DNA of 64,000 nt. Origin: Candidatus Nanopelagicales bacterium. Its GTDB lineage: Bacteria > Actinomycetota > Actinomycetes > S36-B12 > GCA-2699445. Position numbers and translations under genes: made by a program. The stretch spans positions 1-64,000 of the forward strand of contig JBAOHO010000021.1 in NCBI GenBank assembly GCA_037045355.1, given 5' to 3'. The notes beneath the pieces were generated by a model. That model searched no databases. It saw only the letters and a list, made by a program, of their open reading frames with translations, and was not told the DNA's origin. Each line of letters begins with the position of its first letter. Position 1 is the stretch's first letter. Positions 52,025 through 60,022 of this stretch are shown here, piece by piece.

Positions 52025-53613
52025 ATGAGACCGTCGAAAGGCGACTCGCTGTTGGTGGCAGTCGGTGCCGGAGTGTCGGGTGCGTCCGGGATTCGCCTTC
52101 GCCTGGATCCTCGCGCGAGCGACAGGTCCGTCCGGATCTGCGGTGGTCCTGACCGTCACCACGTGGTTCACGCTGCTTCTCACCGTGGGCAAACTCGGGC
52201 TGGATACCACGCTGGTCCGAGAGGGTGGTCGCATCAGAGTCGGTGGCCCCGGTGCGGGTCCGACGAGTCTGCTGCGGTGGACGTTGTTGCCGGTCACCGC
52301 GGGGGTGGCACTCGCGGGGATGGCGGTGGCGGCAGCCGCGCAACCGATCGGTCAGTGGATTCTGTCTGAGAGTCCGGTGCCCATGACATCGCTCGTGGTG
52401 ACCGGTGGACTGCTGTTGCCGCTGGGGGTCTACACGGTGATCCAACTCGCATACAGCCGCGGTCTGGGTTCGATCCGTGAGTACGTGGCGATCGAGCAGG
52501 TGGTCAAACCCGGTCTCCGGCTGTTGGGTTCAGGTCTGTTGTTGATCGCGGGTGTATCCGGTGCTCTGGCTTTCGGCTGGGTCTGGTTCCTGCCGGTGAT
52601 CGTCGCAGCCACGCTGACCGTCTGGGTTGCCGCGCGGCGCCACCCGAGCCACCCCGAGCCGCGTCCTTCAGGCCCGCCGCCGCGGGCTTCAGGCGAGTGT
52701 TCTCGGGTGTGGCGATACGCAGGCCCACGGGCCGCGTCTCAAATCGTCGAGATCGTCAACACGTCATTCGGGACGGTGGTGCTGGGGGTGTTGGCGACCG
52801 CTGCTGACACGGGGGCATTCGCCATCGCTTTGCGGGTGGTGTTCGCGGGGCAGTTGGTCTTCCAGGCCGTTCGGCTGCTGCTTGCGCCGAGTTTCGCCGC
52901 CTTGTTGGCGCGGGGCAGAATCCACGATGCGCAGCAGGTCTTCAGCGCGGGAACAAGCCTCATCGTGGCGCTCGCTTGGCCGGCGTTCTTGCTCTGTGCT
53001 GATCCTGCCTGACCTGGTACTCGGCTTCTTCGGCGCCGGATTCGAGTCGGCTGCTCCCGTGCTGCAGGTCCTGTCACTGGCCGGTCTCTTGCTGGCAGTG
53101 GTGGGCAACCAGGGCAGCGTCGTCCTGATGTCCGGCCGCAGTGGAAGTGCGCTGGTGGCCATCGCAGCGGGTCTCACGGTCAACGTTGCGGTGACAATGG
53201 CCCTGCTGAACGTCTGGGGGGCCACCGCGGCGGCCGCAGGCTGGACCGCTTCCGTACTCGTCGAAGGCCTGTGGCTTGCCCGGGCGCTATCAGCCGAGGG
53301 GCTGCGCCCCCTGCCCGAGACTGCATTTCTGATGGCAGTCCGGGTGACGGCAGTCGTCGCGGTCCCGTTGCTGATCGCCCGATTCGTCTGGCCCTCAGCC
53401 CCCTGGATCGCAGCAGCGGTGGTTCTTGTGGGAGTGGTGGCCGCGCCCGCCGTAATCGTGCCGGCCGCGCGCCGGCAGTTCCACATCCTCACCGAAGAAG
53501 ACCAAACCCTCCCCGAAGAAGACCAAACCCTCCCCGACGAAGACCAAACCCTCCCCGACGAAGACCAAACCCTCCCCGAAGGAGCAACTCATGACTCGCC
53601 CAACCCCGTCTGA
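52025..53613 (+). pseudogene. Wzx-type polysaccharide flippase, two frameshifts
   Basis: A MATE/MOP-type flippase of about 520 residues with 12-14 helices. The start MRPSKGDSLLVAVGAGVSGA is in one frame; FAFAWILARATGPSGSAVVL, TTLVREGGRIRV and AASQIVEIVNTSFGTVVLG are in the second (52065-53012); LILPDLVLGFFGAGFESAAP and VGNQGSVVLMSGRSG, with LNVWGATAAAAGWTASVLVE, are in the third. Shifts are near 52093 (CCGGGA) and near 53000 (CTCTGTG). The C-terminus has a heptad tandem repeat. It would move lipid-linked oligosaccharide across the membrane. Confidence 0.8.
53497..53580. repeat. in-frame 21-bp tandem array, 4 copies, in the flippase tail
   Basis: GAAGACCAAACCCTCCCCGA(A/C) encodes EEDQTLP and DEDQTLP repeated four times just before the stop. 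The copies are nearly identical and the unit keeps frame. Confidence 0.92.
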
Positions 53614-53654
53614 GCGAGCGAATCGCGCCGCGCCGGGCTGTGCCGCTCAGAACC

Positions 53655-53802
53655 GTGCTGTGCAGGACCGTGCTGTGCAGGACCGTGCTGTGCAGGACCG
53701 TGCTGTGCAGGACCGTGCTGTGCAGGACCGTGCTGTGCAGGACCGTGCTGTGCAGGACCGTGCTGCTCGACCGTGCTGTGCAGGACCGTGCTGCGCAGGA
53801 CC
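53655..53802. repeat. tandem array, 15-bp unit, about 10 copies, intergenic
   Basis: GTGCTGTGCAGGACC is perfect seven times from 53655, then has a 13-base variant and two more copies. It lies between the flippase stop (53613) and the sulfotransferase start (53853). It has no stop codon in most frames, so it produces false open frames on both strands. Confidence 0.93.
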
Positions 53803-53852
53803 GCCCCACCCAGGACAGGGTGGAAACGCCACTTCGTTCCGTCAAGGGGGCG

Positions 53853-54725
53853 ATGCCTGAACCGGTCAAGGTGGGACTGCGTCGCTCGACCAGGACTTTC
53901 GGCCGAGTCACCCACCGGTGGCGCACTCATCCGGACTTCCTGATCATCGGGACCAAGCGAGGGGGAACCACGTCGCTGTGGAACGCGATGCTCGGACATG
54001 CGGATGTGCTTCCCCTGTTCCCCGGGCTGCAGGAGATGAAGAGTCCGCACTACTTCGACATCGACTACTGGCGGGGCGACTGCTGGTACCGCTCGTTCTT
54101 CCCCACGTATCGGCAACGAGCTCGTCACCTGCGCCGGACCGGTCATCACGCCATTGCCGGTGAGGCCAGCCCCTACTACATGTTTCACCCCTTGGCGGCG
54201 GATCGGATCGCCAAGGACGTTCCTCGCATCAAGCTCATCGTGAGTCTGCGCAACCCCGTCGACCGGATCTGGTCGCACTACAACGAGCGGGTGGCCGGGC
54301 ACTCGGAGAACCTGGCCTTTGAACAGGCCCTGGCAGTCGAGGGTGACCGCCTCGCCGGAGAAGTGGAGCGGATCGAACAGCGCGACCCGAACTACTACAG
54401 CCGGCATCACGACCTGTCCAGCTACCTCGCCCGGGGGCGGTACTGGGAGCATCTGAGTCGGTTCGTCGCTCGCTTCGGTCCTGACCAGCTCCTGGTGCTG
54501 CGGGCGGAGGACTTCTACGACAACCCGCGAGACGAGCTCGCGAAGGTCGCGCGGCACTTGGACATCGACCCGGCACGCTTCGGCGAGGTCGCTCACTACA
54601 ACCGGATCCCCCGCGACACGTTGGCACCGGATGTGCGAGCGCGTCTGACTGCGTACTACCGGCCTCACGTCGCCGAGCTCCAGTCTGGCTTGGATCGTGA
54701 CTTCGGTTGGGCCGGCTTCCAGTGA
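53853..54725 (+). CDS. sulfotransferase (PAPS-dependent)
   Basis: A 290-residue P-loop-like enzyme that transfers sulfate from PAPS to an acceptor, probably a polysaccharide. PAPS-binding: FLIIGTKRGGTTSLWNAML (5'-phosphosulfate loop) and LIVSLRNPVDRIWSHYNE (3'-phosphate loop, Arg and Ser). HFDIDYWRGDCWYRSFFP and GEASPYYMFHPLAA are conserved in the family. ATG 53853 has AAGGGGG just upstream; the frame open before it is only array sequence. It ends the glycan cluster. CysQ at 41747 would remove its PAP product. Confidence 0.9.
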   Translation: MPEPVKVGLRRSTRTFGRVTHRWRTHPDFLIIGTKRGGTTSLWNAMLGHADVLPLFPGLQEMKSPHYFDIDYWRGDCWYRSFFPTYRQRARHLRRTGHHAIAGEASPYYMFHPLAADRIAKDVPRIKLIVSLRNPVDRIWSHYNERVAGHSENLAFEQALAVEGDRLAGEVERIEQRDPNYYSRHHDLSSYLARGRYWEHLSRFVARFGPDQLLVLRAEDFYDNPRDELAKVARHLDIDPARFGEVAHYNRIPRDTLAPDVRARLTAYYRPHVAELQSGLDRDFGWAGFQ

Positions 54726-54914
54726 GTCTCGCCCGCCTCTTCCTCGGAGGCTCCTCGGGGCAAGGGTCGAACATCCTTGCCGTCGCGTCCGCTCGTGTCA
54801 GGTGGAACTGATCCCCGCGGTGCCCGCAGTGCCCACCCGCGCCCCGATCCCAGGTGCCGCGCGGATCTACACTGGCAGCGGCCGACCGCCACCAGAAGAA
54901 TCCCCCGGAGAACA

Positions 54915-57900
54915 ATGACGCCGTCTGCCTGGCCCCAGGAGTTGGCGCGGCGTATTGCCGGCGTCCACCCGTCTGCTTTGCTCGTGCCTCCTGGAGCATT
55001 CGCTGCAGCGATCGCCGGCGTGGCTGGTGGCCTCGGCCCGATTCTGGTGGTCACCCCTGGCAGTCGTGAGGCTGAGCGGATTCGCGGGGAGTTGCACTTC
55101 TGGGCGCCGGACAAGTCCGTGGCGCTGTTTCCGGCCTGGGAGACGCTGCCCCACGAGCGCCTTACCCCCTCGGCGGACATCGTCGGCACCCGTTTGTCGG
55201 TGATCCGGGCCTTGCGCGGTGTGGACCGGCCCGATGTCGTGATCGCACCGGTACGCGCGCTGATGCAGGTCCTACCGGCCGAGGTAGTGGCCGCCGACCC
55301 TGTCGTTCTGCGGCCCGGAGGTGAACTCGATCCCGAGGCCGCCGCCCAAAGACTGGTCGGCTTCGGGTATGAGCGGTGCGATCTGGTCGAACGACGCGGG
55401 CAGTTCGCCGTGCGCGGAGGGATCATCGACGTCTTCCCACCGACGGCCGAGCACCCGATTCGCGCGGAGCTGTGGGGCGACACCATCGAGGAACTGCGGT
55501 CGTTCGCCGTGACCGATCAGCGCATGATCGCCACGGTGGGCAACCCGGTCGAACTGGTTCCCGTCCGGGAACTGCTCCTCGACGATGCTGTGCGTCGTCG
55601 CGCGAGCGAGCAGGCCACCCGTCACCCAGAGGCCAGGTCCGAACTCAACCAGATGGCCGAGGGCATCGCAGTACCGGGCATGGAGGCGCTCGCGCCTCTC
55701 GTCAGCGAGCAGATGGTGCGGCTCCCCACGCTGCTTCCCGCCGGGTCGCGGACCGTCATCGTCGAACCCGAGCGGGTGGCGCTGCGAGGCGACGAAACAC
55801 TGCGCACTGCCGGCGAGTTCGCTGCGGCGGCGTGGTCCGCAGCCAGCATCGGCGCCCAGACTCCGATCACCGCCGGTATCGGTGCGCTGGCCACTTGGCC
55901 GGAACTGGACGACCTACTGCCGAAGAGGGTTGTCCTCACCTCTCTCCGGTCGGATCCTGATGGCCTTCGGTCGGATCCTGATGGCCTTCGATCGGATCCT
56001 GATGGCCTTCGATCGGATCCTGATGGCCTCCGGTCGGATCCCGATGGCCCACCGACCGACGTCGAGCGCCCCCGCCCCGAAGTCACGGGGAGAGTCGATC
56101 CTGGTCTGGCACCCATCGGGCCTTTCGTCGGGCCAGCGGCGGCAGTCGGTGATGTCGTCCAGAAGGTTCGGGCAGGGTGGCAGGTCGCGGTGGTGGCGCG
56201 CGGGTCCGGTCCCGCGGACCGGTTGGTGGAGGTCCTGGCCGATGAAGGTGTGGCGGCGACACGTGACAGTCAGCCCAGCACCGGTCGCGTCGGCGTGGCC
56301 GTGGGCAGCATCGACACCGGATTCCAGTGGGCTGCCGAACGGATCGTGGTATACAGCGACGGTGACTTCGCGCGCCGGACACAGTCACGGCGTGATCCGA
56401 CCGCGACCAAGATGCCGTCGCGACGCCGACGGCAGGTCGACCCGTTGTCGCTGCAACCCGGCGACTTCATCGTTCACGACAAACATGGAGTCGGACGATT
56501 CCTGGAGTTGATCCACCGAGACGTGCGCGGCGCCGATCGCGAGTACTTGGTGGTCGAATATGCGCCCAGCAAACGCGGTCATCCCCCCGATCGGCTGTTC
56601 ATCCCCACCGACCAACTTGGCGCGGTCAGTCGTTATGTCGGAGGCGAGGAACCCAAGGTCAACAAGCTCGGTGGCTCGGATTGGGCCCGAGCCAAGGGCC
56701 GCGCCCGTAAAGCCGTCAAGGAGATCGCCTCGGAGTTGATCCGCCTCTACGCGGCGCGACAGTCGGCACCCGGCTACGCGTTCGGCTCGGACACTCCATG
56801 GCAGCGCGAGCTCGAGGACGCCTTCGAATACACCGAGACGCCTGACCAACTCGCCTGTATCGACGAGGTCAAGACCGACATGGAGAAGCCGGTCCCCATG
56901 GATCGGCTTATCTGCGGCGACGTCGGGTACGGCAAGACCGAGATCGCGGTCCGAGCCGCATTCAAGGCCGTCCAGGACGGCAAACAGGTGGCCGTTCTCG
57001 TGCCGACGACTCTTCTGGTCCAGCAGCACTTGGCCACGTTCACCGAGAGGTTCAGCGAGTTCCCTGTCCGGGTCGAGGCTCTCAGCCGGTTCCAGTCCGA
57101 GAAGGCCGCTCAGAAGGTGATCGAGGAACTCGCCGCCGGAACTGTCGACATCGTCGTCGGTACCCACCGGCTTCTGACGTCTCGCGTGCGATTCAAGGAC
57201 CTGGGCCTCGTGATCGTCGATGAGGAGCAGCGGTTCGGCGTCGAACACAAGGAATACCTCAAGGCGTTGCGGGCCAATGTCGACATGCTGGCGATGTCAG
57301 CCACCCCGATCCCGCGCACCTTGGAGATGGCCGTCACGGGGATCCGGGAGATGTCGACCATCGCCACCCCCCCTGAGGAACGGCTGCCCATCTTGACGTA
57401 CGTCGGCGCCTACGACGACCGTCAGGTGGCGGCGGCCATCCACCGGGAACTGCTGCGGGACGGTCAGGTGTTCTTCGTGCACAACCGCGTCGAGAGCATC
57501 GACAAGACCGCGGCCCGGATCCGGGACTTGGTGCCGGAGGCCAGTGTCGCGGTAGCTCACGGTCAGATGGCCGAGGCCGACTTGGAACGTGTCGTGGTCG
57601 ACTTCTGGGAAGGTCGTATCGACGTCCTGGTGTGTACGACGATCGTGGAGTCCGGCATCGACATCGCGAACGCCAACACTTTGATCGTGGACCGAGCCGA
57701 CGCTTTTGGCCTGAGCCAACTGCATCAGCTGCGGGGCCGCGTCGGGCGCAGCCGCAGTCGTGCGTACGCATACTTCCTGCATTCGCCGGACCGGTCGCTC
57801 AGCGAGACGGCGCACGAACGGCTCTCCACGATCGCGCAGAACACCGATCTGGGATCGGGCATGCAGGTGGCGCTGAAGGATCTGGAGATCCGTGGCGCGG

Positions 57901-58481
57901 GCAACCTGCTGGGAGCGGAGCAGAGCGGGCATATCGCTGATGTCGGATTCGACCTGTACATCCGGATGGTCGGCGAGGCGCTCGCCGAGTTCAAAGGCGA
58001 GCAGGCTGCGGACGACGACGCCGCCGAGATTCGGGTGGACCTTCCCATCGACGCGCACCTGCCGCAGGAGTACGTCCCGGAACAACGGCTGCGTCTTGAG
58101 GCGTATCGGCGGCTTGCCGAGGCGAAGGATGCGGCCGAGATCGACGATCTCGTCGCCGAGCTGGCGGACCGCTACGGACCCCTGCCCCCACCTGCCGCTG
58201 CCATGGTGGCGGTGGCGCGATTCCGGTTGCTGGCGCGGCGCGCCGGACTGGACGAGGTCATCACCATGGGCGAGCGGGTGCGATTCCATCCCGTTCAGTT
58301 GCCCGACTCCCGGCGGGTGCGCGCGGCGCGGCTGTACCCGGGGACGATCGTCAAACCAGCGGTGCGGCAACTTCTGGTCCCGATCCCCAGCGACGTCACC
58401 GGATCTGATGCGCTGGACTGGGCGACCAGGGTGGTCAAGACTGTCATTTTGGATGAACCCGTGGACAAGGGAGCGGAATGA
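54915..58481 (+). CDS. mfd: transcription-repair coupling factor (Mfd)
   Basis: A 1,188-residue ATPase that removes stalled RNA polymerase and recruits UvrA. N-terminal UvrB-homology region (PAWETLPHERLTPSADIVGT, GGIIDVFPPTAEHPIRAELW), RNAP-interaction domain (DFIVHDKHGVGRFLEL), helicase motor (Walker A GDVGYGKTEIAVRA at about 670; DEEQR at about 768; motif VI HQLRGRVGRS) and a TRG/C-terminal UvrA-regulating domain. A 21-bp tandem array inside the N-terminal third adds five LRSDPDG repeats near residues 343-377. ATG 54915 follows GGAG. It overlaps the next gene by ATGA. Confidence 0.97.
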   Translation: MTPSAWPQELARRIAGVHPSALLVPPGAFAAAIAGVAGGLGPILVVTPGSREAERIRGELHFWAPDKSVALFPAWETLPHERLTPSADIVGTRLSVIRALRGVDRPDVVIAPVRALMQVLPAEVVAADPVVLRPGGELDPEAAAQRLVGFGYERCDLVERRGQFAVRGGIIDVFPPTAEHPIRAELWGDTIEELRSFAVTDQRMIATVGNPVELVPVRELLLDDAVRRRASEQATRHPEARSELNQMAEGIAVPGMEALAPLVSEQMVRLPTLLPAGSRTVIVEPERVALRGDETLRTAGEFAAAAWSAASIGAQTPITAGIGALATWPELDDLLPKRVVLTSLRSDPDGLRSDPDGLRSDPDGLRSDPDGLRSDPDGPPTDVERPRPEVTGRVDPGLAPIGPFVGPAAAVGDVVQKVRAGWQVAVVARGSGPADRLVEVLADEGVAATRDSQPSTGRVGVAVGSIDTGFQWAAERIVVYSDGDFARRTQSRRDPTATKMPSRRRRQVDPLSLQPGDFIVHDKHGVGRFLELIHRDVRGADREYLVVEYAPSKRGHPPDRLFIPTDQLGAVSRYVGGEEPKVNKLGGSDWARAKGRARKAVKEIASELIRLYAARQSAPGYAFGSDTPWQRELEDAFEYTETPDQLACIDEVKTDMEKPVPMDRLICGDVGYGKTEIAVRAAFKAVQDGKQVAVLVPTTLLVQQHLATFTERFSEFPVRVEALSRFQSEKAAQKVIEELAAGTVDIVVGTHRLLTSRVRFKDLGLVIVDEEQRFGVEHKEYLKALRANVDMLAMSATPIPRTLEMAVTGIREMSTIATPPEERLPILTYVGAYDDRQVAAAIHRELLRDGQVFFVHNRVESIDKTAARIRDLVPEASVAVAHGQMAEADLERVVVDFWEGRIDVLVCTTIVESGIDIANANTLIVDRADAFGLSQLHQLRGRVGRSRSRAYAYFLHSPDRSLSETAHERLSTIAQNTDLGSGMQVALKDLEIRGAGNLLGAEQSGHIADVGFDLYIRMVGEALAEFKGEQAADDDAAEIRVDLPIDAHLPQEYVPEQRLRLEAYRRLAEAKDAAEIDDLVAELADRYGPLPPPAAAMVAVARFRLLARRAGLDEVITMGERVRFHPVQLPDSRRVRAARLYPGTIVKPAVRQLLVPIPSDVTGSDALDWATRVVKTVILDEPVDKGAE
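55942..56046. repeat. in-frame 21-bp tandem array, 5 copies, inside mfd
   Basis: CTTCGGTCGGATCCTGATGG and variants encode LRSDPDG five times. The copies differ by only one or two bases. The insertion is in the loop after the UvrB-homology region, before DVERPRPEV. Confidence 0.93.
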
Positions 58482-59101
58482 AGCGCATGCAGTGGGGCTC
58501 GGGTCTGGCGGGGGTTGCGCTGGCCGCGCTGGCGCTGACCGGCTGCAGCACGGCTGAACCCGGCCAAGCGGCTGTGGTGGGTGATGCCCGCATCCCCGAA
58601 AGCGCGATCGCCGACCAGATGCGGTCGGTCAATGAACTCGCCGGGCGCCCCGCAGAGGAACCCAGCGCCGAGTTGGCCCGGACGCTGGTGTCGTACAACC
58701 TCGGCTACGAGTTGATCGCGCAGACCGCGGCCGAACTGCAGGTGAGCATCCCCCGGTCGCAGTCCGACCAGGTATACGACCAGCAAGTGCAGCAACTGGG
58801 CGGTGAAGAGCAGTTGCAGCAGGCTGCCGCCCAACAGGGCATTCCGCCGCAGTCGTTGCGCCGGGACCTGGAGACCCAGTTGCTCGCCTCGGCGATAGCA
58901 AATCGTCTGGCCCCGGGTGGGCAACAGCAAGCCGCTCAGGCCGCACTACTCGAGAAAGTGCGCGAAGTCTCGTCGCGCATTGGCGTCGAGGTGGCCCCCA
59001 AGTACGGAGTCTGGGACCCCGAACAACTCCAACTCGTCCCCAATCCAGACCCCGTCGCGCGTCCCGCGGTCGAGCCCGGGCCCGTGATCCCCGCCCCGTG
59101 A
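58478..59101 (+). CDS. SurA-N-like lipoprotein
   Basis: A 207-residue lipoprotein: signal peptide with lipobox LTGC (Cys 23), then PGQAAVVGDARIPESAIADQ, which resembles the N-terminal domain of SurA/PrsA chaperones, and a Gln-rich coiled-coil section (QQLGGEEQLQQAAAQQGIPP). There is no PpiC domain. The Pro-rich tail ends in VIPAP. In M. tuberculosis the gene in this spot (Rv1022, lpqU) is also a lipoprotein. It overlaps mfd by ATGA and mazG by GTGA. Confidence 0.85.
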   Translation: MKRMQWGSGLAGVALAALALTGCSTAEPGQAAVVGDARIPESAIADQMRSVNELAGRPAEEPSAELARTLVSYNLGYELIAQTAAELQVSIPRSQSDQVYDQQVQQLGGEEQLQQAAAQQGIPPQSLRRDLETQLLASAIANRLAPGGQQQAAQAALLEKVREVSSRIGVEVAPKYGVWDPEQLQLVPNPDPVARPAVEPGPVIPAP

Positions 59102-59844
59102 CCGGTTCGGCGCTGCTGGAGTTGGTCGATGTCATGGACCGGCTTCGCACGCACTGCGCCTGGGATGCCCGCCAAACGCACCGCACGTTGGTGGAGTACC
59201 TGCTCGAGGAGACCCACGAGACGATCGAAGCTATCGAAACCGACGACCTGGACGGTCTCCGCGAAGAGCTGGGCGACCTGCTCCTCCAGGTGGTCTTCCA
59301 TGCCCGCATCGCCTCCGAAGGGGACCCCGGCTGGGACATCGAGGATGTCGCCGCCGGAATAGTGGCGAAACTGGTGCGCCGCCACCCCCATGTTTTCGGG
59401 ACGGACTCCGAGTACTCGGAGCTGGCCCCGGTCGGTACTTCGGATGAAGAAACCCTGACGCGGAACTGGGCGGTGATCAAGGCGGCCGAAAAGGCCCGGA
59501 CCTCAGCGGTTGCGGGGATCCCGGCCACCCTGCCCGCGCTCGCGTGGGCCCAGAAATCCTGGCGGCGGGCGGTCGAGGCCGGTATCCGCGCCGATGACTT
59601 GGCGTCACCGATTGACGAGCAGGTGCCAGCGGACGAGGACCAACTCGCGGAACAACTCCTCGCACTGGTGATCGCCGCTGAATCCCAAGGCTGGGACGCC
59701 GAGGCGTCGCTGCGCGGGAGGGTCCGCGAACTGCACCGGAACATCCAGCAAGCGGAATCAGACATGAGACAAGCGGAGACCGGCATGAGACCGGCGGAAG
59801 CCGGATTCGGGCCTGGGGAGTCCCGTCTCGGAGGCGCCCCCTGA
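59098..59844 (+). CDS. mazG: nucleoside triphosphate pyrophosphohydrolase MazG
   Basis: A 248-residue enzyme that hydrolyses (d)NTPs to monophosphates. HCAWDARQTHRTLVEYLLEE is the substrate-binding start, EETHETIEAI and REELGDLLLQVVFHARIA give the Mg-binding EExxE..ExxxD residues, and DVAAGIVAKLVRRHPHVFG completes the core. The C-terminal tail (QQAESDMRQAETGMRPAEAG) has seven-residue partial repeats. The start is GTG 59098 by overlap. Confidence 0.93.
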   Translation: MTGSALLELVDVMDRLRTHCAWDARQTHRTLVEYLLEETHETIEAIETDDLDGLREELGDLLLQVVFHARIASEGDPGWDIEDVAAGIVAKLVRRHPHVFGTDSEYSELAPVGTSDEETLTRNWAVIKAAEKARTSAVAGIPATLPALAWAQKSWRRAVEAGIRADDLASPIDEQVPADEDQLAEQLLALVIAAESQGWDAEASLRGRVRELHRNIQQAESDMRQAETGMRPAEAGFGPGESRLGGAP

Positions 59845-59861
59845 CTTCGTCCGCCGCCTAC

Positions 59862-60014
59862 GTCGAACCGGCAGTCCCGTCGAACCGGCAGTCCCGTCGA
59901 ACCGGCAGTCCCGTCGAACCGGCAGTCCCGTCGAACCGGCAGTCCCGTCGAACCGGCGGTCCCGTCGAACCGGCGGTCCCGTCGAGCCGGCGGTCCCATC
60001 GAGCCAGCAGTAGG
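59862..60014. repeat. tandem array, 17-bp unit, about 9 copies, ending at a start codon
   Basis: GTCGAACCGGCAGTCCC is repeated from 59862, with gradual drift in the last four copies. The tenth, partial unit (GTCGAACA at 60015) runs straight into the ATG of the DUF885 gene, and the ninth unit has become CAGTAGGG, a usable ribosome-binding site. Confidence 0.94.
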
Positions 60015-60022
60015 GTCGAACA

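Noticed and set aside
53640..53852. N-terminal extension of the sulfotransferase through the 15-bp array
   Set aside because: It is only repeated LCRTV; ATG 53853 with a good ribosome site begins the recognised domain.
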